Under the pieces are notes generated by a model, which worked only from the letters and a program-made list of their open reading frames with translations, had not been told where the DNA came from and did no database searches. A stretch of 38,450 nucleotides of DNA, from NCBI GenBank assembly GCA_022865705.1, contig JALHTG010000095.1, positions 1 to 38,450 of the forward strand, read 5' to 3'. A program made the translations under genes and the position numbers. The DNA is from Candidatus Bathyarchaeota archaeon (GTDB taxonomy: Archaea > Thermoproteota > Bathyarchaeia > 40CM-2-53-6 > JALHTG01). Shown piece after piece: positions 31,865-38,450 of this stretch (position 1 is its first letter; each line of letters opens with the position of its first letter).

Positions 31865-33328
31865 TTGGGTGCGCTCGTCGCCATCATCGATCGAAAGAAC
31901 AAAGGCAATGTAATTCCAGCAGCCATTCAGATGATGAAATCCCTTTCAGAGAGAGGAAACGATTCTTTCGGTCTCGCCACACATGACAAAGTTTTCTTGT
32001 GCGAATCTCTACGCGAACTATCAGAATCGCGAATCCACTCTTCAGCAGCCATCGGCTATGGCCTCAACCGTATCTTCTCAAAGGACATACCTCAACCTCT
32101 CGCAGACGGCACAACAAGACTCGCCTTTGAAGGCAGGATCTATCCCACGAGTGAAGTCCCAGATTGTGAGAAGGCGTTGTCACTGACAGAAGAGAGAACA
32201 GATAATGGACTTGGCGAATTCGTGCACCGTGTTGAAGGCGCTTATGCTGCGGCAATAATGCACAACGGGCAATTGGCGGTAGCGAGAGACCTGCTCGGCT
32301 GCAAGCCTCTGTACTGGGGTGAAGCACGCGGAATCATGGCTTTCGCATCGGAACAGAAAGCGCTCTGGACAATCGGCATCAACATGCCACGAAGATTCCC
32401 TCCAGGAGAGGTTTGGGTTCTAGGGGCGGGCGACATCTCAGTTCGGAAGCCAGATGACCTGACATGCCATGCACATAGAAGCGACATAGATTCCGCAGCC
32501 GAAGAGCTTTCTGATCTTGTTGTCGAATCAATAAGGAGAAGAAGTGGAGACCTGAAGAGAGTCGCCATTGCGTATTCAGGCGGTGTAGATAGCGCGGTAG
32601 TGGCTTCTTCGTCAGCGTTAGCGGGGTTGGATGTGGAGCTTTTCACGGTGACAATGAGAGGAAACGGTGAGGTCGAGCACGCAAAGAGAAGTGCGGAAGC
32701 CCTTGGATTTCCCTTGACGGTGAAGCAATACTCCTTGTCAGATCTGAGAAGCTCGATCCCTGAAGTCATCAAACGGATAGAGAGAGCAGATGTGATGAGC
32801 CTTGCGATAGCCATACCTGTCTTCTGGGTGTCTCAATTGGCAGAGAAGGAGGGGTTCCAAGCTTTTTTTGCCGGTCAGGGAGCAGACGAGCTATTCGGAG
32901 GATACGACCGTTACGTCACTGCCTATCAGCGTGAAGGACCAGAGAAGGCCAATGAAATGATGATGAAAGATGTGCAAAGGATCGCAGAACTGAACTTAGA
33001 AAGAGATGAACAGGCCACAGCAGGATCGAAGGCCGAGCTGAGACTCCCATTCTCAGATCTGGATCTGGTCAGGTTTGCGCTTTCCTTACCGATCCATCTG
33101 AAGATCGGGGGTACAGATGAAGCACTTCAGAAACTCATCCTTCGTAGAGTTGCCCAACTACAAGGTGTCCCGAAATCAGCTTCAGAGAGGCCGAAGCGAG
33201 CGATGCAATATGCGACAGGGGTTGCTTCGTCGATCAGAGAGATTGCGAAACAGGCTCGCATTACTCCGCGGGATTATGTGTCGAAGCAATATGACAGGTT
33301 TACGAGACGACTCCTTGTTCGGTCCTGA
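31865..33328 (+). CDS. Asparagine-synthetase-like protein lacking the glutaminase cysteine
   Basis: The protein (about 487 residues) has a class II glutaminase-like N-terminal domain (ERGNDSFGLA, GAYAAAIMHNG, ARDLLGCKPLYWG) and an asparagine synthetase ATP-pyrophosphatase (AIAYSGGVDSAVVAS, GQGADELFGGYDRY). The nucleophile should be Cys right after the initiator Met (MCG). Here the equivalent reads GALVAII, with Gly after TTG 31865 and no Cys. TTG 31850 would extend the end by five residues (LVNVL). It may therefore use free ammonia, or act on another substrate, in contrast with ordinary AsnB. It starts within 16 bases of hel308. Confidence 0.82.
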   Translation: MGALVAIIDRKNKGNVIPAAIQMMKSLSERGNDSFGLATHDKVFLCESLRELSESRIHSSAAIGYGLNRIFSKDIPQPLADGTTRLAFEGRIYPTSEVPDCEKALSLTEERTDNGLGEFVHRVEGAYAAAIMHNGQLAVARDLLGCKPLYWGEARGIMAFASEQKALWTIGINMPRRFPPGEVWVLGAGDISVRKPDDLTCHAHRSDIDSAAEELSDLVVESIRRRSGDLKRVAIAYSGGVDSAVVASSSALAGLDVELFTVTMRGNGEVEHAKRSAEALGFPLTVKQYSLSDLRSSIPEVIKRIERADVMSLAIAIPVFWVSQLAEKEGFQAFFAGQGADELFGGYDRYVTAYQREGPEKANEMMMKDVQRIAELNLERDEQATAGSKAELRLPFSDLDLVRFALSLPIHLKIGGTDEALQKLILRRVAQLQGVPKSASERPKRAMQYATGVASSIREIAKQARITPRDYVSKQYDRFTRRLLVRS

Positions 33329-33428
33329 AATGGAGCATAGAGAAGAGTGCGTACAAGACTTGGCACGATACAGCGATCATTCATTGCCTTCAGATGTGCG
33401 AATGTGCGATTGAGTGGGCGCAGGCATC

Positions 33429-33434
33429 TTTAAG
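33429..33434 (+). promoter_or_regulatory. TATA-like element of the DinB-like gene
   Basis: TTTAAG about 27-32 bases before GTG 33461 predicts transcription at or next to the start codon, so the message is probably leaderless. Confidence 0.4.
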
Positions 33435-33460
33435 AGCGTCTGATCAATTTTCGGATTGAG

Positions 33461-33970
33461 GTGCTTCGTTTGCTGGGTCATAGAGAGATGTTTGACTACT
33501 TCAAGAGGGAACGTGCCAGACTGATGGAGACGCTCGAAAAACTGTCGAATGAAGAACTGGGAAAGAATCGGGAACTCAGTTTCCCCAGCATAAGAGATGT
33601 TCTTGTTCATACTGTGATGGTTGAAGACAACTGGCTACACTACAGAGCTGCCGGACTAAGCTCTGGAACCAGTCTGAAACTTGAGGATTTCAAGAACCTG
33701 CAGGACATTAAGAAATACATAGCTGAAGTGGACTCGAAGACAGCAAGGCTGTTTGCGTCGATGACTGAAAAGGATCTCCGAAGGGAGGTCAGAAGAACTA
33801 CTCAAGACGGGAAGGAAGAGGTGTTCACGCTGGAACAGATCCTTTTCCACGTACCGATCGAGATAATCCACCACTTTGGAGAGATTTTCGCCGAGTTCTG
33901 GAAGATGGATATTGACGCACCATACTATTCCTATCTGGCATACTCAAAAGACCGACCGAAAACTCGTTGA
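33461..33970 (+). CDS. DinB/YfiT-like metal-dependent protein
   Basis: A 169-residue four-helix-bundle protein of the DinB/YfiT kind: HTVMVEDNWLHYRA in the second helix gives the first His, and IEIIHHFGEIF in the last gives the HH pair that completes the metal-binding triad. Members bind Ni or Zn and include thiol-linked transferases, but this one's substrate is unknown. Start GTG 33461 with no good ribosome site; a TATA element upstream suggests a leaderless message. It is transcribed alone. Confidence 0.78.
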   Translation: MLRLLGHREMFDYFKRERARLMETLEKLSNEELGKNRELSFPSIRDVLVHTVMVEDNWLHYRAAGLSSGTSLKLEDFKNLQDIKKYIAEVDSKTARLFASMTEKDLRREVRRTTQDGKEEVFTLEQILFHVPIEIIHHFGEIFAEFWKMDIDAPYYSYLAYSKDRPKTR

Positions 33971-34034
33971 CTTCAAAGCAGGCCCCTTGTAGTAGTCCAG
34001 ACCGAAACAACGAGCGCACGCTAATCTACCTCGC

Positions 34035-34346
34035 TCAGACAAGCCCTTGAGCGTGTGCCTCCTCCAGCAAATCGATTATCTGCTGCAGAGTGTACTTGCG
34101 CGCACAAGCAGGTATTCTTTGGAGTATCTGAGGCATCGATGGGACCATCGGCCGCGCGATGAAAGGGACAGAAGCGTATAGTCGCTGAACCTCCTGGATT
34201 ATTTCTTGAGCATCGCTCGTGGATATTCCAGTCGCGTCTCCCTTTCGCACAGCACCAATGGTGTCTGATAGGTTTGAGCCGCAGACACTGCAATACTTTG
34301 CATCTTCTTTCACCGCATTTCCGCAGGAAACACATCTTCTGGTCAA
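34035..34346 (-). CDS. Small zinc-ribbon protein with helical tail
   Basis: A 103-residue protein beginning with a zinc ribbon (CVSCGNAVKEDAKYCSVCG, two CxxC pairs 12 residues apart) and continuing as a mainly helical domain (ISTSDAQEIIQEVQRLYASV ... YTLQQIIDLLEEAHAQGLV). The family is not recognised. Start TTG 34346 is supported by AAGGTGA 7 bases upstream. It is 21 bases downstream of the PNPOx-like gene on the same strand, so the two may share a message. Confidence 0.68.
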   Translation of the reverse strand: MTRRCVSCGNAVKEDAKYCSVCGSNLSDTIGAVRKGDATGISTSDAQEIIQEVQRLYASVPFIARPMVPSMPQILQRIPACARKYTLQQIIDLLEEAHAQGLV

Positions 34347-34367
34347 CGTTTCACCTTCTCATTGTTG

Positions 34368-34961
34368 TTAGGGCGCTCGTGCGTGCTGTTTGTCAGGAGG
34401 GAGGTTCTGCTTCCCAGTGATCCTTCGAGGAATGATTTCCACAACTTCGACCCTTTCGAGTTCATTCTTGTCAAATGTAGACTCGCCTGTTTTCCTAGTA
34501 TACTTCTCGGTCAATTTCCTCAGAATCAGTGCTTTTTTGTGAACCATCTTGATCCTCCTAACTTTTCCTGAGACGATCACGCTCCTGTAGTAGGCGCTGA
34601 AGGAGCATGGACTGTCACTCGTTTTGATTCTGATAAGCTGATCTACCTCAAAGCAGACTCTCGGGTTCTTCGCCAAGGAGACCATCTTCTTGCCCCTCTT
34701 GGCGCTGTGTAAGTATATTCTCCCGTCATTGTAGACGAAAGTGAGTGGAACCACATACGGTTTGTTTTTCCAAGACATTCCAAGTCGGCCGACCGGAGCA
34801 GTCCGCAAGAGTTCTTCCGAATCCTTGAGGCCCATTCTTCTCTCTCTTCTTCGGAGCTGCCTTTCCATTTCTAGTTCAACTTCCTCGTTGATCGAAGAAT
34901 AGTCAGGGGCCTGGGTGCTTGTTGTGACAACTCTCGAGAGGCGTGCAAGCACTCTTCGCAA
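34368..34961 (-). CDS. Pyridoxamine-5'-phosphate-oxidase-like flavin-binding protein
   Basis: A 197-residue protein containing a split-barrel FMN-binding domain: LLRTAPVGRLGMSWKNKPYVVPLTFVYNDGRIYLHSAKRGKK around residues 50-95 and VCFEVDQL after it, as in NimA-like or general-stress FMN proteins. The first 45 residues are highly charged and would be an extension (LRRRERRMG). Function is unknown; such proteins reduce quinones, F420 or nitro groups. Start TTG 34961 lies 6 bases after the stop of the dimeric-barrel gene; ATG 34865 is an alternative start near the domain. Confidence 0.75.
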   Translation of the reverse strand: MRRVLARLSRVVTTSTQAPDYSSINEEVELEMERQLRRRERRMGLKDSEELLRTAPVGRLGMSWKNKPYVVPLTFVYNDGRIYLHSAKRGKKMVSLAKNPRVCFEVDQLIRIKTSDSPCSFSAYYRSVIVSGKVRRIKMVHKKALILRKLTEKYTRKTGESTFDKNELERVEVVEIIPRRITGKQNLPPDKQHARAP

Positions 34962-34967
34962 GTGATC

Positions 34968-35270
34968 TCAGGGAGCCTCAGTCAGTAGTTTCCTGAATCT
35001 TTCTTCATGTTTCTCATACGTAATGAGTGGGTATATCTCTCTGTGGCTGTCGAAGAATAGGGGATCATCTCCGACAATTGCAGAGAGTTCTTCCTCTGAC
35101 TCTACGTCGCATATTATCATGTGCCCTTCTTGTCCGATCAGGTGATAGTAGACTTCGGCTTTTCCCTTTTCTTTTAGTTGACGAACATACTTCATCTGCG
35201 CGGGTAGGAGCTTCGCCAGTCTCTGAACAGGGGTACCTTGATTCACCTTCTGAATGATCAGAAACTTCAA
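34968..35270 (-). CDS. Muconolactone-isomerase/YCII-like dimeric alpha-beta barrel protein
   Basis: A 100-residue protein opening with KFLIIQKVNQGTPVQRLAKLLPAQM, with KGKAEVYYHLIGQEGHMIICDVESEEEL and a late PLITYEKHEER segment. This is the ferredoxin-like dimeric barrel of small isomerases and YCII-type proteins. The enzyme activity is unknown. TTG 35270 is the start (KFLIIQ directly after). The downstream flavin protein is 6 bases away, so they probably work together. Confidence 0.7.
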   Translation of the reverse strand: MKFLIIQKVNQGTPVQRLAKLLPAQMKYVRQLKEKGKAEVYYHLIGQEGHMIICDVESEEELSAIVGDDPLFFDSHREIYPLITYEKHEERFRKLLTEAP

Positions 35271-35339
35271 CGCTAGTTCACTCTTGGCAAGTATGTTACT
35301 TGCTGAGCATAATTCCTTTTCTCTTCACCATTTGGGTGG

Positions 35340-35576
35340 GTGTTGCTGCGCGCGCGCATATACCGGAAACGGTCTGCCGTGGAAAGAGTCGTCTCAAGGC
35401 TTAAGACATATTTCGGGCTGCGTCAACTCCGAACCCGCGGCCTAAGAAACGTCTCGTCGCACGTGCTCCTCTGCCTCATAGCCCTACTCGCAAACGCGTT
35501 ATCAGCCATCAAACAAGGTTTTCCACACAGAATCCGTTCATCAATTCACTTCACAGGATTGACATGGAGAAGATAG
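35340..35576 (+). pseudogene. Transposase C-terminal fragment
   Basis: The frame encodes KRSAVERVVSRLKTYFGLRQ, then RTRGLRNVSSHVLLCLIALLANALSAIKQG. This is the end of a DDE transposase of the IS4/IS5 type (the E region with VER...LK and a closing Ala-rich helix). Nothing upstream in any frame gives the D residues, so only about 79 residues remain. It probably marks an old insertion between the barrel gene and the ferredoxin. Confidence 0.7.
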
Positions 35577-35651
35577 TTTAGCAAGAAGCTGGCGCGCCTA
35601 TTTCTCAACTCATAAATATCACGACAATGACGGCCTTTTGGGAGTTGTCAC

Positions 35652-35876
35652 TTGAAGTACAACGTTGACGTTGACCGAGAGAAATGCATAGCTTGTGGTA
35701 ATTGTTACAGCACGGATCCCGCTCATTTCGATCATACTGATGATGGAAAGTCGAGAGTTGTGGGAGGAACCGTCAATGGCAAGTCAACAGGCAGCTTCGA
35801 CGACGATAATATTGAAGATGTAGAAGCTGTAGCTGACGCTTGCCCTGTCCAAGCCATAACAGTCGCCAGGACCTAG
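35652..35876 (+). CDS. Single-cluster ferredoxin
   Basis: A 74-residue ferredoxin with CIACGNC (Cys at 12, 15 and 18) and the last ligand in ACPVQAITV (Cys 64), so one [4Fe-4S] cluster, as in Thermotoga and Pyrococcus ferredoxins. The middle is acidic (SFDDDNIEDVEA). It could carry electrons for AOR, Nfn or other oxidoreductases in the window. Start TTG 35652 follows GGGAG. A TATA-like CATAAATATC near 35609 would place transcription just upstream. Confidence 0.88.
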   Translation: MKYNVDVDREKCIACGNCYSTDPAHFDHTDDGKSRVVGGTVNGKSTGSFDDDNIEDVEAVADACPVQAITVART

Positions 35877-36046
35877 TCTTGGCGCGGGCATTAATGTGGT
35901 GGACCGGACGGGACTCATATCCATTAGGGTTCCAACTATCCAGTCGCAACCATCGGAAAGGCTTTTCGGATAACCAAATGAAGGCGAGGGAAAGCGAAGA
36001 ACAATGCACAATGGTCTGCAGGTTACCGTATCTAGGAGGGTGCATC

Positions 36047-36613
36047 ATGAAGCTTAGAGCACTGGATGCAATGATGATTTCTTTGTTTGCGGCTTTGACC
36101 GCCGCGGGATCTTTCGTCACATTTCCTCTATATCCCGTGCCCATCACTCTGCAGACTTTCTTTACATACTTGGCTGGGGGAGTCTTGGGTGGTCGTCTGG
36201 GAGCACTGAGCCAACTCATATATGTTCTCCTGGGTGGTGCTGGACTGCCGATCTTTGCGGGAGGTAGAGCGGGTTTTGGAGTGCTCGTAGGCCCAACTGG
36301 AGGCTATCTAATCGGCCTCATACTCAGCGCATTTGTTATTGGAAGGTTATGCGAAAACAAACAAAATCCCAATTTTGCCTGGATCTTGGCCTCAATGATA
36401 ATTGGAACCGCCATGATATACATCGTTGGGGTCATCCAATTGTCGTTATGGATGAGAACAAGCATCGCACAGACTATCCTTTGGGGAATTCTGCCATTCT
36501 TGGTTGGGGATTCAGTAAAGATACTAATGGCCTCACTTGTGATTCTTAAGATTCGAAACGTTTTGCCCTACGTTAGGAGCGGCCGTAGGAAAATAGTCCG
36601 ATTGTCAATATGA
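36047..36613 (+). CDS. bioY: BioY biotin transporter S component
   Basis: BioY binds biotin in the membrane and works with ECF A, A' and T proteins. The 188-residue protein has six hydrophobic segments and the BioY core: PLYPVPITLQTFFTYLAGGVLG, LGALSQLIYVLLGGAGLPIFAGG and GPTGGYLIGLI. The ATG 36047 follows AGGAGGGTG at the correct distance. The reading frame extends much further upstream but lacks family similarity there. No ECF ATPase genes are in the window. The 3' end overlaps the convergent small membrane gene by 41 bases. Confidence 0.9.
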   Translation: MKLRALDAMMISLFAALTAAGSFVTFPLYPVPITLQTFFTYLAGGVLGGRLGALSQLIYVLLGGAGLPIFAGGRAGFGVLVGPTGGYLIGLILSAFVIGRLCENKQNPNFAWILASMIIGTAMIYIVGVIQLSLWMRTSIAQTILWGILPFLVGDSVKILMASLVILKIRNVLPYVRSGRRKIVRLSI

Positions 36614-36863
36614 TTTGTACAACAAGGCAGACGGCGCAAAGCACAGTCGCCATCCGCGAGTGCTTCTCCCCCCTTTGCCGAGCATAGAGAGCGAAGACTA
36701 GACCGGGGATTTCCAAGAACAGTCCTCCGATAGCGAATAGCCCAATCAGCGAAAGCCCTATCCCCAAGGCAGAGAATAGCGCACCCCTCTGGGTTTTCTC
36801 TTGGGTCACGGTTGGTGCTGTAGAAGGCACCGACTTGACGAGACTGGTTTCCATTTCCTTCAC
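36573..36863 (-). CDS. Small membrane protein, DUF4190-like
   Basis: A 96-residue protein with a Thr/Ser-rich N-terminal tail and two hydrophobic segments (about 30-62 and 73-92) joined by RQRGEKHSRMATV. This layout resembles DUF4190-type small membrane proteins. Function is unknown. Start GTG 36863 or ATG 36854; there is no clear ribosome site. It overlaps the end of bioY on the opposite strand by 41 bases. Confidence 0.6.
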   Translation of the reverse strand: MKEMETSLVKSVPSTAPTVTQEKTQRGALFSALGIGLSLIGLFAIGGLFLEIPGLVFALYARQRGEKHSRMATVLCAVCLVVQIILTIGLFSYGRS

Positions 36864-37089
36864 ATATCCATTGGCCTAACCGCTTCTAACCCATGGAGCA
36901 TCCATATCTGTACCTATAAGGGCGGTACCTGTAACGCGCACGCATCACTAATTCCTATCGCTGTCACATCTGTCGGATTCAAACTCGAGTCTGATTCTAC
37001 GGCGGCCGGCCGTAGCATGGTCCAAAACCTAGGACTACTGACCATGAACAGAAATCCGGCGCGCGCGCTATGAATAATAACGGATATTC

Positions 37090-37097
37090 AAAAAAAA
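37090..37097 (-). terminator. Poly-T terminator of the small CxxC gene
   Basis: Eight A on the plus strand read as T8 after the CxxC gene on the minus strand, about 40 bases past its stop and preceded by CCTCTC. U-runs are the usual archaeal termination signal. Confidence 0.6.
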
Positions 37098-37135
37098 GAG
37101 AGGCTAAGGCAACTTGGAACTAAGGATTAGTCGTC

Positions 37136-37288
37136 CTAGTACCTTCTGTGCTTCTGGTAGCAGTCCCTGCAGTAGACCGGCCTGCCCTCTGTCGGCTGGA
37201 ATGGAACTTCACATTCTTGCTTACAGTCAGCGCAGGTAGCCTTGTGCATTGTTCTTGGGCCGCCATAGTCACGTCTTTCGTAACCCAT
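37136..37288 (-). CDS. CxxC-x17-CxxC zinc-ribbon protein
   Basis: This 50-residue protein has CADC at 19-22 and CRDC at 40-43, i.e. CxxC-x17-CxxC, with EVPFQPTEGRPVY between them, matching the small zinc-ribbon domain known by that spacing (TIGR04272-like). These are common in archaea and Patescibacteria, often binding nucleic acid, but the role is unclear. ATG 37288; a TATA box TATAAC (minus strand, 37315-37320) predicts a very short leader. The T8 terminator follows the stop. Confidence 0.82.
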   Translation of the reverse strand: MGYERRDYGGPRTMHKATCADCKQECEVPFQPTEGRPVYCRDCYQKHRRY

Positions 37289-37314
37289 GCGTTTTTCACT
37301 TCCCTTTCTAGCTA

Positions 37315-37320
37315 GTTATA
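37315..37320 (-). promoter_or_regulatory. TATA box of the CxxC gene
   Basis: On the minus strand this reads TATAAC within GTGTATAACTAG, about 27 bases before ATG 37288, predicting an almost leaderless transcript. Confidence 0.45.
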
Positions 37321-37675
37321 CACCGGATCTTGCCTAGAAGTAGGAATCCATTGTATACTGGCCGCCACGTTAGCACACACTGGGAATTAAGGTGTTCTCT
37401 TTGAGAGAGACTGACGCTAGCGCGCAATAATCGTCGTCGCTCGTTTTGGTTTCGTCGCGAGAATTTTGAGTGTGTGTATACCATGGTGCGGCCGACAGAA
37501 ATTGAACCGTCGTCTCGTCGTCGTAGGTAGTATTGTGTGTGTCTACATATGGTGCGGGGGATATAGACAACCCCCTGTTTCTGAGTTCCACGTGGATGTT
37601 AGGTAGAATCTAGATAATTCTGAGATATGATGTCACTGTAGTCTGTTTCTCACTTTTTCGTAGATGTGTAGTGGT
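37321..37675. repeat. Gene-poor stretch with degenerate GT-rich repeat modules
   Basis: No gene is recognised. Two modules share a run of GT dinucleotides followed by ATGGTGCGG: 37471-37496 (TGTGTGTATACCATGGTGCGG) and 37533-37557 (TGTGTGTCTACATATGGTGCGG). The second is followed by GGGGGATATAGAC and later CCACGTGGATGTTAGGTAGA. A related copy lies at about 38178-38230. CGTCGTCG runs precede two of the copies. These may be old mobile-element debris or intergenic repeats; origin is unknown. Confidence 0.4.
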
Positions 37676-38011
37676 TTACTGTTTTGTGCTCTTCTTGTGG
37701 AAAATGAAGGAAACTAAGAGGGAGGCCGGGAGAACGTAGATGAGGCCGAGCAGTGCCGCAGCCATGACTCCCGTCAACACCATTGCCGACTCAGCGGTGA
37801 AAGGCAGAATCGAGTATATGCCAGAGGTCATCTGCAACACATTAACGAGGGGGTAGAGCGACGTCTTCACGACTACTCTCGCCACATTGTTCTCTGAGAG
37901 AGACTTGGCGACACCTGGGCTGAAGGAGTAGTAAAACACATCGAACGCGGTCATGAACTGTGATCCAGCAAAGGTTGAGAGAAGTATTCTGTCTCGAAAG
38001 TCTCGGAGCAT
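37676..38011 (-). CDS. Membrane protein resembling the C-terminal part of CFI-box proteins
   Basis: A 111-residue protein opening with MLRDFRDRILL, then YYSFSPGVAKSLSENNVARVVVKTSL, followed by two hydrophobic segments and a KK tail. The LRDFRD...L.....YYSFSP pattern is what normally follows the CFIATAxxGS box in CFI-box-CTERM proteins. Upstream on the minus strand the frame continues (about KAIASNSAEIQ) to a TAG near 38099 without a clear CFIAT box, so the gene may be a truncated or decayed remnant. Confidence 0.5.
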   Translation of the reverse strand: MLRDFRDRILLSTFAGSQFMTAFDVFYYSFSPGVAKSLSENNVARVVVKTSLYPLVNVLQMTSGIYSILPFTAESAMVLTGVMAAALLGLIYVLPASLLVSFIFHKKSTKQ

Positions 38012-38329
38012 CTGGATTTCTGCACTGTTGCTTGCAATTGCCTTCTTCCGGATAAGACCCGAACAGGCACAACCGACAACGTCGGCTGCCGCACCAACCT
38101 AGGTGCGTGATGACTCCCTAACTGACCTACTGTGTCTCATGCAGCCCAACTCTTGATCGTCGTCGTTCCATGCAGTTTTGTGTGTGTGCGCGCACCAGAT
38201 GATAGGGGATATAGGTAGTAGGCTGTTTTGCTGGGGTACGTGGAAGTTTGAAAATCGACGTGTAACTTGGACGTGGAAGTCCGGTAGAAAAAAAAAGAGC
38301 GGAGAGGGCTTCGTAGGCTGTGTGAACCG
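38012..38329. other. Intergenic stretch with a further GT-rich repeat copy
   Basis: No gene is recognised. It contains CGTCGTCGTTCCATGC, then TGTGTGTGTGCGCGC and GGGGATATAGGTAG (about 38155-38222), matching parts of the modules at 37470-37600, and GTGGAAGTCCGGTAGA. It ends with the poly-T terminator of the gene on the right. Confidence 0.45.
38288..38296 (-). terminator. Poly-T terminator
   Basis: Nine A on the plus strand read as T9 on the minus strand, about 34 bases past the TAA at 38330-38332. Like the T8 at 37090 it follows a CTC-containing stretch. Confidence 0.6.
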
Positions 38330-38450
38330 TTACACTGTTTCGATGGTGACCTTGACCTTGGCGGCCCTCTTTGCGTCTTCAAGGATTGTGATCTCGTTCT
38401 TTCCTTTGCTTACGTAGGAAAACAAGTTGTTCAGGCTCTCCTTCGCGGCC
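38330..38450 (-). CDS. C-terminal part of an unidentified protein, cut by window edge
   Basis: On the minus strand the last 121 bases hold an open frame ending with TAA at 38330-38332. The visible 39 residues include SLNNLFSYVSKGKNEITILE and AKVKVTIETV, a helix followed by charged strand-like sequence. The protein is not recognised. The poly-T run right after the stop supports it being a real gene. Confidence 0.5.
   Translation of the reverse strand, partial: AAKESLNNLFSYVSKGKNEITILEDAKRAAKVKVTIETV

Noticed and set aside
35840-36046. Long N-terminal extension of BioY in the same frame
   Set aside because: It has no family similarity and overlaps the ferredoxin end; ATG 36047 has AGGAGGGTG at ideal spacing.
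1-38450. CRISPR array
   Set aside because: No regularly spaced direct repeats are present anywhere; the TTAACG sites are only three and unevenly spaced.

Overview
The window is archaeal and most likely comes from an uncultivated member of the Thermoproteota/Bathyarchaeia-like lineages; this placement is inference from gene content alone. Support comes from an Orc1/Cdc6 initiator, both clamp-loader subunits (RfcL, RfcS), a Gins23-type GINS gene next to mcm, Hel308, a tungstopterin aldehyde ferredoxin oxidoreductase (AOR) and archaeal-only families (UPF0282, COG2522 regulators, TIGR04076). Promoters look like TATA/BRE boxes, ribosome sites like GGAGG/GGTGA, and two poly-T terminators are visible. 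TTG is a very common start codon. The glutamate dehydrogenase and the fused GMP synthetase look bacterial in type. No tRNA, rRNA or CRISPR array was seen.

Layout. 1-0.2 kb: decayed transposase. 0.3-6.3 kb: small housekeeping or unknown genes (tautomerase, parvulin, MFS carrier, YggU-like protein, zinc-ribbon coiled-coil protein, GIY-YIG protein, HemK2-like methyltransferase, flavoprotein). 6.3-13.6 kb: a long minus-strand redox run, read in order as a multi-winged-helix regulator, HdrC, HdrB, a four-cluster polyferredoxin, AOR, a TIGR04076 protein, a nitroreductase and an ATC-hydrolase-like protein. 13.6-14.5 kb: a divergent regulatory node with three copies of one palindrome between two cysteine-rich regulators, followed by a zinc-ribbon gene with its own operator-like repeat. 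14.5-21.4 kb: UPF0282 hydrolase, Orc1/Cdc6, moaC-moaB-moaA, and RfcL/RfcS on the opposite strand. 21.5-26.9 kb: guaA with an apparent frameshift, glutamate dehydrogenase, and NfnAB. 27.0-33.3 kb: gins23-mcm-hel308 followed by an asparagine-synthetase-like gene without its glutaminase cysteine. 33.4-36.9 kb: DinB-like, zinc-ribbon, PNPOx-like and dimeric-barrel proteins, a transposase remnant, ferredoxin and BioY. 37-38.45 kb: gene-poor, repeat-rich DNA with a small CxxC protein, a membrane protein and the tail of a gene that runs off the end.

How the genes fit together. moaABC makes the pterin precursor needed by AOR. AOR, the polyferredoxin and HdrCB form a plausible electron-transfer unit that resembles parts of the Bam (class II benzoyl-CoA reductase) and Hdr systems, but no HdrA flavoprotein is present here. 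NfnAB would exchange electrons between ferredoxin and NAD(P)H and could serve the neighbouring glutamate dehydrogenase. The replication genes form two blocks. The most interesting signals are the TTAACG-N-CGTTAA operator node, two genes whose best start codon appears to be ACG, the AOR/Hdr cluster, the guaA frameshift and the loss of the catalytic cysteine in the asparagine-synthetase homologue.
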